Shown here one piece after another: positions 11,402 through 23,900 of a DNA stretch of 64,000 nt. This DNA is from Annona cherimola. Lineage: Eukaryota; Streptophyta; Magnoliopsida; Magnoliales; Annonaceae. The stretch lies in assembly GCA_030490835.1 (NCBI GenBank), contig CM059971.1, forward strand, positions 97,616,595 to 97,680,594. The letters are read 5' to 3'. Made by a program: the position numbers and the translations under genes. The notes under the pieces were generated by a model. It saw only the letters and a list, made by a program, of their open reading frames with translations, was not told the origin of the DNA and ran no database searches. The stretch's first letter is position 1. Each line of letters opens with the position of its first letter.

Positions 11402-11937
11402 AGGTGTGGTTGGTAATGATAGAAAATATAAGTTAAAAATTTTCACAATTATTATATTTTTTAATTATTTTTTTATTTTTTTATATAATTATCTTACTTT
11501 TCAATCATTTCCACACAACTAACTTATCTATTTTAACTTTATCCTCTTTACTACTCATTATTACTTCTATCACATCACATTATATGACAACTTTTACTCT
11601 TCAAATTTTTTTTATCAAAGTTTTATTCAGGGCTTGTTTGGCAATTTGAAAAAGTTGTCAAGTTAAAACTTTTCAATCTAAAACTTTTTCACTCTTTATA
11701 ACTACTTTTTTTAATTATTTTTACATATTTTTATATACAACAATTTTACTTTTTAATCATTTCTACGCAACTATCAATAAAACTAACCTATTTATTTTAA
11801 ATTTATTCTCTTTACTCTTCGTCATTATCCTTACAATATCAAATCATTTTCTACTAATTTGCCAATTTTTAAATAACAAAAGTTTTCATCAAAAGTTTTA
11901 CAACTTTCTAAACACACCCTCGTTACCAAACACACCC
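11402..11937. mobile_element. Tourist-like MITE, family A (outer copy of a nested pair)
   Basis: Begins AGGTGTGGTTGG and ends ACCAAACACACCC, flanked on both sides by TAA. It is almost twice the normal length because a second copy of the same family is inserted near its right end. The interior text is family A in reverse orientation (CAATCATTTC, AACTTATCTATTTTAAC). Confidence 0.82.
11630..11919. mobile_element. Tourist-like MITE, family A (inner copy, nested)
   Basis: A 290 bp copy beginning GGGCTTGTTTGG and ending AAACACACCC. It is flanked by TCA on the left and TCG on the right. Removing it rejoins the outer element as GTTTTAT...TTACCAAACACACCC, the normal family end. It shows that the family transposed after the outer copy had settled. 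Confidence 0.75.
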
Positions 11938-12249
11938 TAAGTCGATTCGAACAGTGCTGTTTCAAATGAAACAGTTTATGGTCTTCGTTATGCCGTGTCA
12001 GCTTTCACCCACCCTTACCTTCCCTATATTCCGCGCCAGCTTGTGAATGGCACCATAACAGCCTTGGACTGTTGTCTTGGAACAGTCAAGGACTGTTCTA
12101 ATCGGCTCAACGTTTTCATTGTTCTTACGCGGCCTTTGAGGTCTCGTGCGCGGGAAAACCAAGGCGCATCTTTACACGCATGCCTGAGACATAGGAGCAC
12201 GTGCGAGACCATGGGCGCCGGGAACAGCCGCATGGCCGCACGGCATGCA

Positions 12250-12954
12250 TAGGGGTGCAACTTGGGTTCATGAAATCCGGGTTCATCTCGACTCTAATCC
12301 TAATCCTATTTATAAAACATCAATCCTAATCCTAACTCTAATTCTAACCCTATTTGCAAAATCTGAACCCCAACCCTATTTTTGAAAATTGGGTTCGGAC
12401 TGAGTTTCGGGTTGAAATTTATATTGATGAATTTACATTTTATTTAAAAGTGATAAGTTTAGAATTTCATATGAATAAATAATAATAACAAATTATGTAG
12501 GTAAACATAATAATATTTAATCAAACTACATATTTTTTAAAAATAGTAATGTAAAGAATATTTCTTAAAAAAATTTAACATAAAAACTAAGATAAAAAAA
12601 ATTAATAAGTGTAAAAATGAATGATAGAAATAAAAGATAAATATAAATAAAATAATATACTTTATTTACAATAAAATTACAATATGCCAAATATGTATTC
12701 AAATATAGATATAATAACATAAAATATGAAGAATATAAAGAAATATTGTTTAAATAGTATATATATAATATATTTTATAATAAATATAAAATGAAAAATC
12801 GGGCTCGGGTTCGGGTTCACTTGAACCCTAACCCTATTATATTTACAAATCGGGTTCATCGGGCTCGGATTATGAAAAATCAAGTTTCGACGTTGCCTAA
12901 AATCAGGTTCGGCGGGCCGGGGTCAGGCTCAACCCGGCCCAAGTTGCACCCCTA
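12250..12954. mobile_element. Non-autonomous hAT-like element, 705 bp
   Basis: Terminal inverted repeats TAGGGGTGCAACTTGGG and CCCAAGTTGCACCCCTA bound the unit. The flanks are an 8-bp near-perfect duplication, GGCATGCA and GCCATGCA, the size expected for hAT elements. The subterminal regions contain many copies of short motifs of the CCTAA and GGGTTC type; the middle is AT-rich with no coding frame. It has the same ends as the 41072-47718 element and is a likely relative. Confidence 0.85.
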
Positions 12955-13144
12955 GCCATGCATCGGTCGTCAGGTCGGGCATACGTTGCAGAGTGCGGAT
13001 CCCAGGGGTGCCATTGGACAGGTTCCCATGGGTGGACCCAAGTAGTTTGAGATAAAAAACTATCTAATTCAATTAGAGTGAAAAGTTCTTAATATTTGAA
13101 ATTCACCTGAATTATTAATATAAGTTTAATATATATTTTATAAA

Positions 13145-13503
13145 GAGGAACGATCGCCCATCTCAAAAAATCTATTTAAAAATATTTTTTTATTTTTTCT
13201 TCATACACTTATTTGTCTAAATGCATTTAACATATAAATTAAATTTTACCAATTTTAGATATATATATATATATTAAGATTTTTAAACATAGGATATTGT
13301 AAAATACATATATACATTTAGATATTTAAAAATCTCAAAAATATATATATATATATCTAAAAATGATAAAACTTGATTTATATGTTAAATACACTTAGAT
13401 AAACAAGTGTGTGGAGAAAAAATAAAAAAAATATTTTTAAATAGATTTTTCAAAGTGGACTAAGGGAGACATTTACTTAATCTAAGCTAACAAGATTATT
13501 CTC
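13145..13503. mobile_element. Fold-back MITE, family B (Mutator-like), copy 2
   Basis: Ends GAGGAACGATC and GATTATTCTC, with the whole unit folding back on itself like the copy at 3844-4290 (shared arm text TTTAACATATAAATTAAATTTTAC). It is flanked by TTTTATAAA on the left and TTTTGTAAA on the right, a 9-bp duplication with one mismatch. That length fits Mutator-like transposition. Confidence 0.75.
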
Positions 13504-13512
13504 TTTTGTAAA

Positions 13513-14700
13513 ATATCTTTTACATCAAAAGATACAAATATATTTTCTCAACACGTATAAGAATGTTTAATTTATCTATTATTTAATAGATTGAATAAAT
13601 GTATTTCAAAAATTAGATTATCATCATTTTATTTATAGATTTTTAAGTTAGATTTACAATAAAATTACAATTTTTATATATAATATAAATTATTTTTAAG
13701 AACTAATTTTGAATTGAAACGTAATTGCCCCCATTTTAAAAAATAAAAAGAATCAGCTTAAAATTGACCTAACCTAAAATAGACCAGACAACAATTTTTG
13801 AAACCCCAAAACGGACACTGACAATTATCGAGAAAGGAAGTTGATGGATACTCTTGGAGCTCATGAGAGAATTCGGAACACACTGCACACGTCAGATTCT
13901 AGTATATGCATTGTTCTCATGTGACAATTGTGTTTATTGAATAAAAGATTACTCTAGTCAGCATGCTCATCGTGACATTTTAAAAAAAGAATTGTTTAAC
14001 ATATGAGCTAGAATAATTTGCTACTCAATACTTCACATTGTCATGGTGCGTAGCTTCTTAAACCAGGCTAATAAACACACAGCTTTGCCTCACCTGCACC
14101 TAATAGCCTTCAAATAGCAAGCGTTTAAGTAGCGCATGCTGTATCGAAAGAAGAAAAAAACAAAAACAAAAAACAAGAGCGCATGCAGGCTATTCATAGC
14201 TATTACACATCTCAACCTTCCGTTTTCATAGTAGAGCTGGGCCATCCCAAAAGTAGCTTTGGATAAATAAATTTGTAGATAAATTTTGTTTTTTTATCCC
14301 CGAAGCTGCAAGCAGAGAAGGAAACATTACATAGAGCAAATATTACAAGTTAGGATGGTCATGGTGCGTTTAAACAAGATAATTCCACAGAAGCCGACAT
14401 ATTCCTTAATTGTCCATTTTATCTTTTCTATGTAATTGAATAGTAAAAGTAGATTAGAAACGTAATAATTAAAAATATAGATCATGATAAAAGAAAAAAG
14501 ACAGTTATTAAGATCCGTTCTGTCAAATCATATCTTTAAAAAATGAAATTTTCATTTTTCTTTCTCACGTTCATCCTACTATTGTCTTAAATCGTAATTG
14601 AATTCTTTTATCTTATTTCCAATGAATATTATGTTTATCTCCACGGTCATAAAACAGACGCAAAACAATCCAGACGTCTCTAACCAATGGATGCAGCAAC
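13513..14700. other. AT-rich intergenic DNA
   Basis: No gene, RNA or defined repeat was recognised between the fold-back MITE and the 3' end of the kinesin gene. The stretch from about 14700 to 14958 is probably the kinesin 3' untranslated region. Confidence 0.4.
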
Positions 14701-14958
14701 GGGCTTGACCCACACAAACGAAGACATTATGGAAATACATCATTAATCTGATAACTTAAATGGGTTCGGAACAGCGGACAACACTTGCAAGTGACGGCCA
14801 TGCAACCCCGAAAACAAAAATCACTGCCCTCGCCAACTTATGGGCAAACATCCCACAATGATATGAACAAGACCCTTCCATCGTACCTTGGAAGAACAAA
14901 TCCCTTTCACAACAAGGAACATACAAGGTTATTTGTTGAAATGCACCCCCACGGTTCA

Positions 14959-17900
14959 TTACCTGACATCTTTCAGTGCTCCTCCCTTTTCGAGCTCGCC
15001 CACAACATCCCGCAGGGATGGAACTTTCATTGCCAAAGTCCTATAAAGCCTCGAGTACCTGGCCCGCGTCCCATCAGCAGTCCTTGCTAGAGCCAGCAAG
15101 CTTAAAGCCTCCGGGAGCTGGTTAAACACCTGCTTCATCTCCTCCAAGCTCATTTCAGCAAGAACAGAAGGTTTTGGGACCACACGGACAATCTCCCCAC
15201 CTTTTGGCTCCTGCACTCGGGCGTCTGCTTTGATGACCAGCTCGCAATTTGAGTTTGCCCCACATTTGATGATGAATGGTGTCGTGGAACCTGTGTTGAA
15301 TTGCAGTACGTTCCACTGTGCCACTTCAGTCTCAGTGCCTAAAGACCACTCTGCTTGCGATTGTGCCTCTCGAATAGGGTCGTCTTGTTCAGTCGCAGAC
15401 TGAATGATCACCATTTCACACCCTCAGAATCAAAAAATAAAGTATGCATAGTTCCAACAAATGTATTGATACTTTCTTATTTCAAACAACTCAAAAATAA
15501 AACGGTCATCCAGAAGGGCCACTTTATGAAACCAAACCAACGACATGAAGTCTACATACATAGGCAGACAATGAATTTAATCAAGCAGGAGGAAGAAATA
15601 TGATAGAATTCAGAATGGTGATGGATTTGGCAAGTATTTTTATGCAGTATTTAACATTGCTAGCAACAGAAATTTCTCACAGGTTGATTAGGTAGAGATT
15701 GCATCACTATTATCCCTTCCACAATTTCTGCACCCCTTCAAATGCATTTTAAATCTTATTTTTATCTCATGTCGCCATTGGTTAGAAAGGGCATCACTTT
15801 TTTTTTTTTTTTTGATAAAAGAAGGGGCATCACTTAGCATAATGTTGGTAAGGCTCTTCACAGGTAACTCTTCACCTGCATCCTTGGTAGAACAGATTAG
15901 TCTTTCAAACAGCCTCTTCAAAATATTGCATAAATCTCCCACTCTCCATACCCTAACTTGGCAGGAGCCTCATGCACTAGGCATGCCTTTTTTGTTTTTT
16001 TTTATCAACTATCAGTCAGGAAAGGAAAATGCCTTCATAAAATTGCACCATGTCTATGCAGCAGCTTAGTCTAGTGATTCATAAGCTACACACATTGCAT
16101 CACATCCTACACAGAAAAGTGATTCATGAAACAAAAAAAATAAAATAGCGATAATTCGGATATGCCAGTTTGCATGATCAAAATACTGATACAATTTTCA
16201 AATTGAAAGCTATGCTCAGAACTTGTTGAGTGCTAAATGCATGAAAGTTGGGTTCGTGTGCAACACAGAGCCCATGTTTCAAGTCTCGCTGACAATCATG
16301 CATCTTTCATGTTAGGCCAAGAGTTAACAACCTGGTCACCACACCAATTTCCTACCTAGCCTTTCATGGAGTGCATGAGTACTAGAGACAGGACCATATG
16401 GGCCAGTGTATCAGATTACCAATGTATATGCCTCAACAACTGTGTCTGTGCCGCATAACACTTGAGTAAAAGGGAAAGATTGATGCCTCACATAAAGGTA
16501 AAAATTCTGGCTAGTCGCCATAGCCAAAAACATTAAGCAGTGACAATTTATACGGCAATGGTAGTAATGCCAGTGGTGTCAGTGGCAACTGCATCAAGTT
16601 CATGGAGGTCATAAAAGCATATATGAGTGTCAACATCCTTGTCTTCAGTGACGTTGAATTTTTGTCTAGAGTCAAACTGGGAAAAAAAAAAAAACTCTCA
16701 TTTGGCTAAATAGAGATGAGAAGAATATACCTCTACTAAAGCACGGGACTCTGCTATCTTCCTCTGGGCACATGGATGGTCAATATCTAAAAGAGAAGGC
16801 ATCCGTTCTGAAAGTTCATCAAGAGAGGCAAGAAATGATCTCTTCTTGCCTTTGGTCAGTGGACCTTGAGATGCTTGTCTCATTATGTCCTGGAGCACAC
16901 ATTCACACACCATAAGAGAAAAACAGCAATTCTGCCCGAGTCACTAAATGAATCATGTCATTTAGACAGATGCAATAATTCAGTTCAGACAAAAAACCTT
17001 GACTTGCTTCAAAATGCCATCAAGGGATATGAGAGATGCTAGCCGAGCATCTTCAGCCGCAGTAGAAGGATTGCAGATAGGTGAACCACCTTCTTCTTTA
17101 GTAAGCAAGGCAATATCACTTCGCATTTGTTGCAAGATCTAAACCAAAGAAGTCAAATAAGATGCCACCTCAAATTAGGAAAAATATCAAGGGGGATAGC
17201 ATTATTCAACATCAACTTATGATATAAATTTATAACAATACAAACTATCTAAAATCTTCCAAGCCAAATAGAAAACTTATGATAATTTATATGATAGATT
17301 AAGAATTAGACAAGGAGAAAAGATATATTTAAGTTAGCTAAACTAAGAGAAAATAAAAATATAGACGTCACGTGTTGCATGCATTAAAAGTGAAGACCAA
17401 AAGACGATGAAATCAGACAAAGGCGGAAAACCTATTCCTATAATTTAATAAAAATGGCGATCCTTCAGAAAATTTAACATTAGATAATATTTTGAACGTA
17501 AAAAAAGGATAGAAATATAATCTATTTTCCAATCATTTTTTCACATCTTTACATACAACTACTCTATTTATTTCAACTTTATTCCTTTTACTCCGAATCA
17601 TTACTTCTATTCATATAACATGTCTCCTCACTTTTTCAAAAACTTTTCCCCCGATTTTTTTTCTTAAGTGTCAAATGCAACCCAGAATCAATAGTTCAGG
17701 AAAATGAAAGAATCAAGGAAGACATTATAAGTAGAATGCAAGTAGGATGGAAGAAATGAAGGAGTGCTTTAGGAATTTATGTAATTGTGGAGTTCCAAAT
17801 TAAAAGCCAAATGTTATAAGACAATGATTAGACAAGCTATGCTATATGGGGCAAAATACAGGGCAATTAAAAGAACAACATATACATAGAACGAATGTAG

Positions 17901-20900
17901 CAAAAATGAGAATGTTAACGTGGATGAGTCATAAAACAGGAAAAATAAAATTAGAAAGGAAGTAATCTGAGATAATATAAAAGTGAAGCCAATATATAAT
18001 AAAATGAGGGCAAACAGACTAAGGTGGTTTGGGCATAGAAAACACTGGCATCAGTTAGAAGAGTTAAAAAGTTTATTCAAATAAAACCAGAACAAGAATG
18101 AGAGGAAGACTAAAAAACATGAATAGAAGTAATTAAATAAAATATGAAAACATTAGAGATTACTTAGAACATAGTTCATGAAAGGAAAGAATGGCGCAAC
18201 AAGATCCAAGCATCTAACCCCACGGGTGGGAAACAAATCAACAATTGATGATGATGATGATTATAACAATGATGATACGACAATAAAGAATGATTTAATG
18301 TCGACCCAAATAATGCCACCACACCAGGATACTACAGATGATTAGGACATGATCAAGCATACAAGTAAGACTTTGTTATAAAGCAACATGACACAGCTGT
18401 CGTACAGTTGGAAAATACACAAATTTGAGAAATGAAGAAAGAAAAGTGGCATTCTCTTTGCTCTATAAAAATATTGTTTAAATTCAGATGTAAGAGATTA
18501 GTACTGTGAGCAGCTGATGAATGTCAAAAATCAAGAATAATTTTTTCAGAAAATATTTTACAAGCAAAGATGAGTATCTTTGGTGGGAGTGAGGAGAAGA
18601 ATCTGAGTTGCCAACATTACAATTGTACAAGAAGCATTCTACGTCAGCCATCAGAGATCAGTAGAAAATTTTGTTCACATACAACATAATTGCAAGTGCA
18701 GATTAACAGTTATACCTTCCTTCTCTTGTGATCCACAGACTCGAGGGCAGAACGCAGCTTATTTACTTGGGTTGAGTCTTCTGCATCCTCCGTTGCCAAG
18801 GTGCCGGCAATATCCTGTTCAAAGATGCATAAATTTGGATTTTTTTTTCTTTTTTTATTGATACATGAAGGCGAAAGCATATTAAGGCGGACAATCATAA
18901 ATTGATATTTTAAAAGGTACTACTTTCATTAACACATTTTTGAAGAAGAATTTAAGTAGAACAACTTCTAAAATCAAAATTTGAGACAATCCTAAAGATT
19001 CAATTTTGCAATAGTTTTTTGAGTTTGAAAGGCATCTGCTTCCAAAGCAAGTACATAGATATCAATCCAAGGTACAGTCTTACAGGGTATCCAATACATG
19101 CCTAGTACTAGGAAGATGCAACATGTGCTTAAGTCACCTGGAAAGTAAGCTCTCTTTTAACAAGATAATGAAGAAAGAAAGAGAAAAGGGGGCAAGAAAG
19201 GAATATCCCTTCACCTAGGGGAAAATATATATATATGAAATACTCATATTTACTGTGTTTTTAGATCCTAAACATGTATTTTCTAAAACCAATTTGCTCA
19301 ATGACAAATTCTTGTTTATCCAAAGTACACCAAGCCTCAGTTTACAGTTCTTTTAAAAATGCATTCATTCACCCATGATACAGGGCTTGATAGCAGGCAC
19401 ATCTGAGCGCATAGGCCAAGTAATACAACACAGCAAAACCATGAAACTTCCAAGGATAGTATAGTGAAAGTAAACAAAGAATTAGACTAAATGAATTTTT
19501 TCATGGTTTTGTCATTCATGCATTAAGTAATAACCACAACATCATCATCTCCCAACACTGAAGCTCTAAAGTCTGGCACTCTGGCTGGCTAGCGAATTGA
19601 GCAACATGAATTTAACCATTTCCTCTCCTCTAGTTAATCCTTTGTGGTAAACCAATTTCTGCATGCATCATTTGACAATTAGAGGATATACAAGCCAAAT
19701 TTTTGGGATTGTAGTTATTTCTTCAGACTTCCTGGCTTGCTGCAGCGTATTAGACCTCAGTTTCTCATTGAGAGCGAAATCTTATTTTTATGGCAAGTCA
19801 AGCATAACAATGACAGAACATGCTGCAACGAAATCAGCTTTTCATTGTCTTGAGAAACAAATTGTTTGAAATGAATGGCTGGGTGTCCCAAAAATTTACT
19901 CAGGTCAGGAATAAGCAGCATAATAGACGGTCGAGTCAAAGGCACACCTATCTAATACTGAGTCTGGCAATGACAGAATATTGCAAAAACAACAAGATGT
20001 CAGCAGGGAAAGTTCAACCCTTAAAGAAAAATATCAACAACATTAATCACTGAAAAGAATGCCTCAAGATTAATATGAGATTGAACATAGGAAGTGTTGT
20101 CTATAAGAACTGAAGACAAGGATCTAGTGTTTGTTGAGTAACGCTGAACATTCAACAATTTCATTGAGTACCTTTAGGTGTTGCAACTGAGATGTATAAA
20201 CCCTCTTAGCATAATCAGAAAGAAGTTGGCCCAAAGCATCTGTACTAGGAGGCTGTGCGGCACCAAGGCCAGCCATCCATCCATCCATGATTGCAGTTGA
20301 AAGCAGTTCTAGCTGTCCAGTTGTTCCCCCGATAGCATCGCCACCAGTAACGGAAAGAAATTCAAAATTCTCTGCAAGCCAGGATCTAATTTGACGCTGC
20401 AGCTCACCAGCTGGAGTATGAACAAAAAGAGCAGCAAGTGCTTTGTTTCCTACTGCAAAACTTTTAGCCTCCTCAGTTATCTCCCTGAGCTTCCCGCCAG
20501 TAACATGTTGCCTCCATATTTCCTGTACATTTTAAAAGATGCAATCAAATGAGTAAATTCCAAAAATAGAATCACATTAAAAGAAGAAAACATGTAAAAC
20601 ATGTTGGCCTATTAGAATCAAAATAGAAGTCCATTGTGTTACTATCACCTGATCAATCCCACGAAGCTTCAATACAATTGATGACAACTTGGACTTCTTT
20701 TCCTGTTTTATATTAACTTTAAAGCCATGAATGTGTTCATCAACCAGTGCATTCCTCGCACCAGAATCATAGCGTACTGGTGAACGACCAGGGCTATTAC
20801 CACGGCTGGAGCTCCTACTACGGCCTGTATTAGCCTTCTCTAGAAAGCGCTCAACTGGAGAGACCTAAAACATGGAAAACCAGATAGTAGTAGGTACCAC

Positions 20901-23900
20901 ACAACCTCATGAAAGCTAATGCATTATTCTTGCCTCTTGATCATCAACATCATCGAAGTGCTGTTTAGACTGGGTCAAAAGCAACAAGACTACTTTTCCT
21001 TCATTCCATCCCATCTTGAGGAATATTATCATTAAAATACCAGTCATCAAAATCTCTCAGAATTCCTTAACTCCCTTTTCTGAATGCAAATAATCAAGAT
21101 AGGAATCAAGAAATTGCCAAAAAGGTTCAAAGAAAACAAATATATATATATATATAACCTTGATGGATTGCAGCTCTGGTGATCGGGCCAGCAAAGATCT
21201 TATATACAGGATTCTAACACGAGAAACAAGCATGGTATCCATTACTCTCTGAGGTTCCATCCTACGAATAAATGAGAAAACAGCATCTCGGATTTCCGCA
21301 AGTATTTCATGCTCTCTTGCTGCGCCTGCTTTAATGACAGCAGCCAAAACCTGCACTAGATGGAATTATGACAATACTGCTTCAAAAGCTGATAAAGATG
21401 AGCCATAACTGAAATATCACCCGTTAATCTTTCAAGCGATTGAAAATCAAAACCAATAACACACTGTACCATCATATCATGGGTCAAGAGAACTCATAAA
21501 GAAGTCAGGGCGTACAAAAAAAACATATAACATAAATAAGTTAAAGCTCTCAATGATGGCATACCTCGGGGGGCAGGGAAGAATAAGTAGGAACTTGTAA
21601 TCATTACTTGATATTAAAAACAAAAGCCATCCAGATGCAGAGTTAATCAATACAGAAAAATACAAACAATTGATCGTTGGTAACATAAAGATTAAATGCA
21701 AATCATATGATGATAATATTCTTCTGATATGGGAAGAGTGCCTCAAGAGGGCTGGCTAAAGATTGCATAAAACTGTTATCTAATAAGGAGTTTTAGCAGG
21801 AGATTGGATTGACAACAAAACAGAATCCAGATTCTTGAACAGTAGTTGAAGGTCTGCTGTCTAGTCAGTTTATGCTAGCCAACACATCTTTACTGATAAC
21901 TACAAAAAAGCCAGCAACATAGGCATCTGTCCGGATTGCTCTTTAGAGACCAGGAAATAAGCCCATATCTTTACTGTAAAAAGGAATGGAATTAGGCATC
22001 TCTTGGCAAGCAGCATAACTATGGGATCTGAAAACTGAGGTTTGACAAGCTCAGAAATCAAAACACTTCAAAACCATGTTTTATAATGTATTGCAAACAA
22101 TTCAGCTTCATACAAACTGATCAAATACAGCAAAGAATAATCAAATCAGCAGAGATGCTTGTTCGTGCAATTCAATGGAGAAGAACAATTTGATGCTCTG
22201 AAGATTGTTGTTTTCCAGGAAGATAGAGAAGTTCCGAAATCTGATCGTACCACTCCTCGAGAAAGACCAGATCTCCCTTCTTCATGGCTTTTGTTGCTGC
22301 ATTTACAACACTTATGAAGTGGCATTTTCCATGATTCGATGATGTTTAGCATCAATAGATTGGTGTGTTATCGCAAAAGGTTATTTGAAAGGAACGAGAT
22401 GAGTGATTGGGGCTGTGTTACATTAGAAGAAAGGGAGTAAGTTCCAGGCTGTGAATAGTCAGGAATGGGATCTCACTTATTCACAGGCCCAAAAGTAGGA
22501 TAGGCTTCGAAGGCCCATCTTGATTCATTTCAGAAGTTCCAAGATCATGTAATGAGGAAACACAGCACAGAATAGTAGAAGCACAAATTTCAGGGAGGGC
22601 AGGTTCCTCATGATCACAAGAAGCAAATTTAATGGAAATCAAATCAAAGCAACCAATCATAATATCAAGTTTTACTAAACCCTTGAACAGATAATTTGAC
22701 AGAAAAAGCCCAAGAAGCCATCCTTCCACTCAAACCCTTTAACAGACGGATTCCAGAACACAGTAAAGGACAGCTAGGAACTTAATGATCCAACCATAGT
22801 CATGTTTGTTTGCTGGAGTAATGGGTGGCATACCAGCATCAAAAGCTTGTTTGCTCCATCAGCAATAGTAGCAAGACTGTCATATTGTTCAGGATCAAAG
22901 TCATTCAGTGCTGAGGTGAGATATTCTCCTGCAGGGGTTGTTTTAACTTTCTCAGGGCCTGACTTCACAAGGGCCACTGCGCTGTCATTTGTACCTGGGG
23001 TTGACGCTGATGGAAGAACATCAAGATGATGTTCCCTTGTGCTCTCAACCCTGGCAATATAGGCAATCAATAAAACTTAAATAAAGAATTGTTTGCCGAT
23101 ATCTTACACAGCATATAAGAAATTTGGACTGACCACATCCAATAATACCCCGAAATTTGAACTGTGACCAAATCCAATAATACATCTGATAAGCAGCAAC
23201 AAAAGCATACCTGCTTGGCTCGCAAGAATGAGAAGTCAACCGTCCTTTAGCAAATGGACTTGATACCTACAAAAAAACCACCACAGTGGAAGTATTAGAA
23301 ATGAAGAATAATGGATATATATAAACCTATGAATTAAACTTACCTTGAATGTCACACACAAAGCTTACAAACCATTAGCATCAAAAAAAAAAAGCTTACA
23401 AACCATATATCAGGCTTATATTGCAAGAACCAAACTACTATTTAGAATCACCACATTTATCAAGTAGGACATACATGTGGATGCATTAGACTAAAAATTC
23501 TCAATTATATGACTTTGTTTGGGCTTAATTATTGAATTTTGAAAGTCAAGAAAAATCAAAAATCTTGAGCTGTTGCTGGATCCATCACGATTATGTCTGA
23601 CAACTTTGTCAATTGTTGCTGACCAAGTGTCTGTTCAAGCATGCATTGATAAGGTCCAGCATAAGCAACAATCCAGCAGCCACCTCTTCTAGCCATTTAT
23701 TGAAGGTGAGATGCTTAAAAGAAACGACTTGACATATTAAGTATTAGCAGCCAAGCAGCGAACTCTCACATAAACCAAACAGTAAAATGAATGCAGAAAA
23801 TATAAGAACATGTATCTTGCAGTGAAGAAAGAAAATATGAGAACATGCTGTAGTGAAGATGTTGACCTGGGGTGATCCACCTAATGAAGCTTTCTCCGTA

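Noticed and set aside
15399..15414. Alternative start of a separate gene at the Met codon at 15414
   Set aside because: The frame is the last exon of the KAC kinesin; joining at 15399 keeps phase and gives the known family C-terminus.
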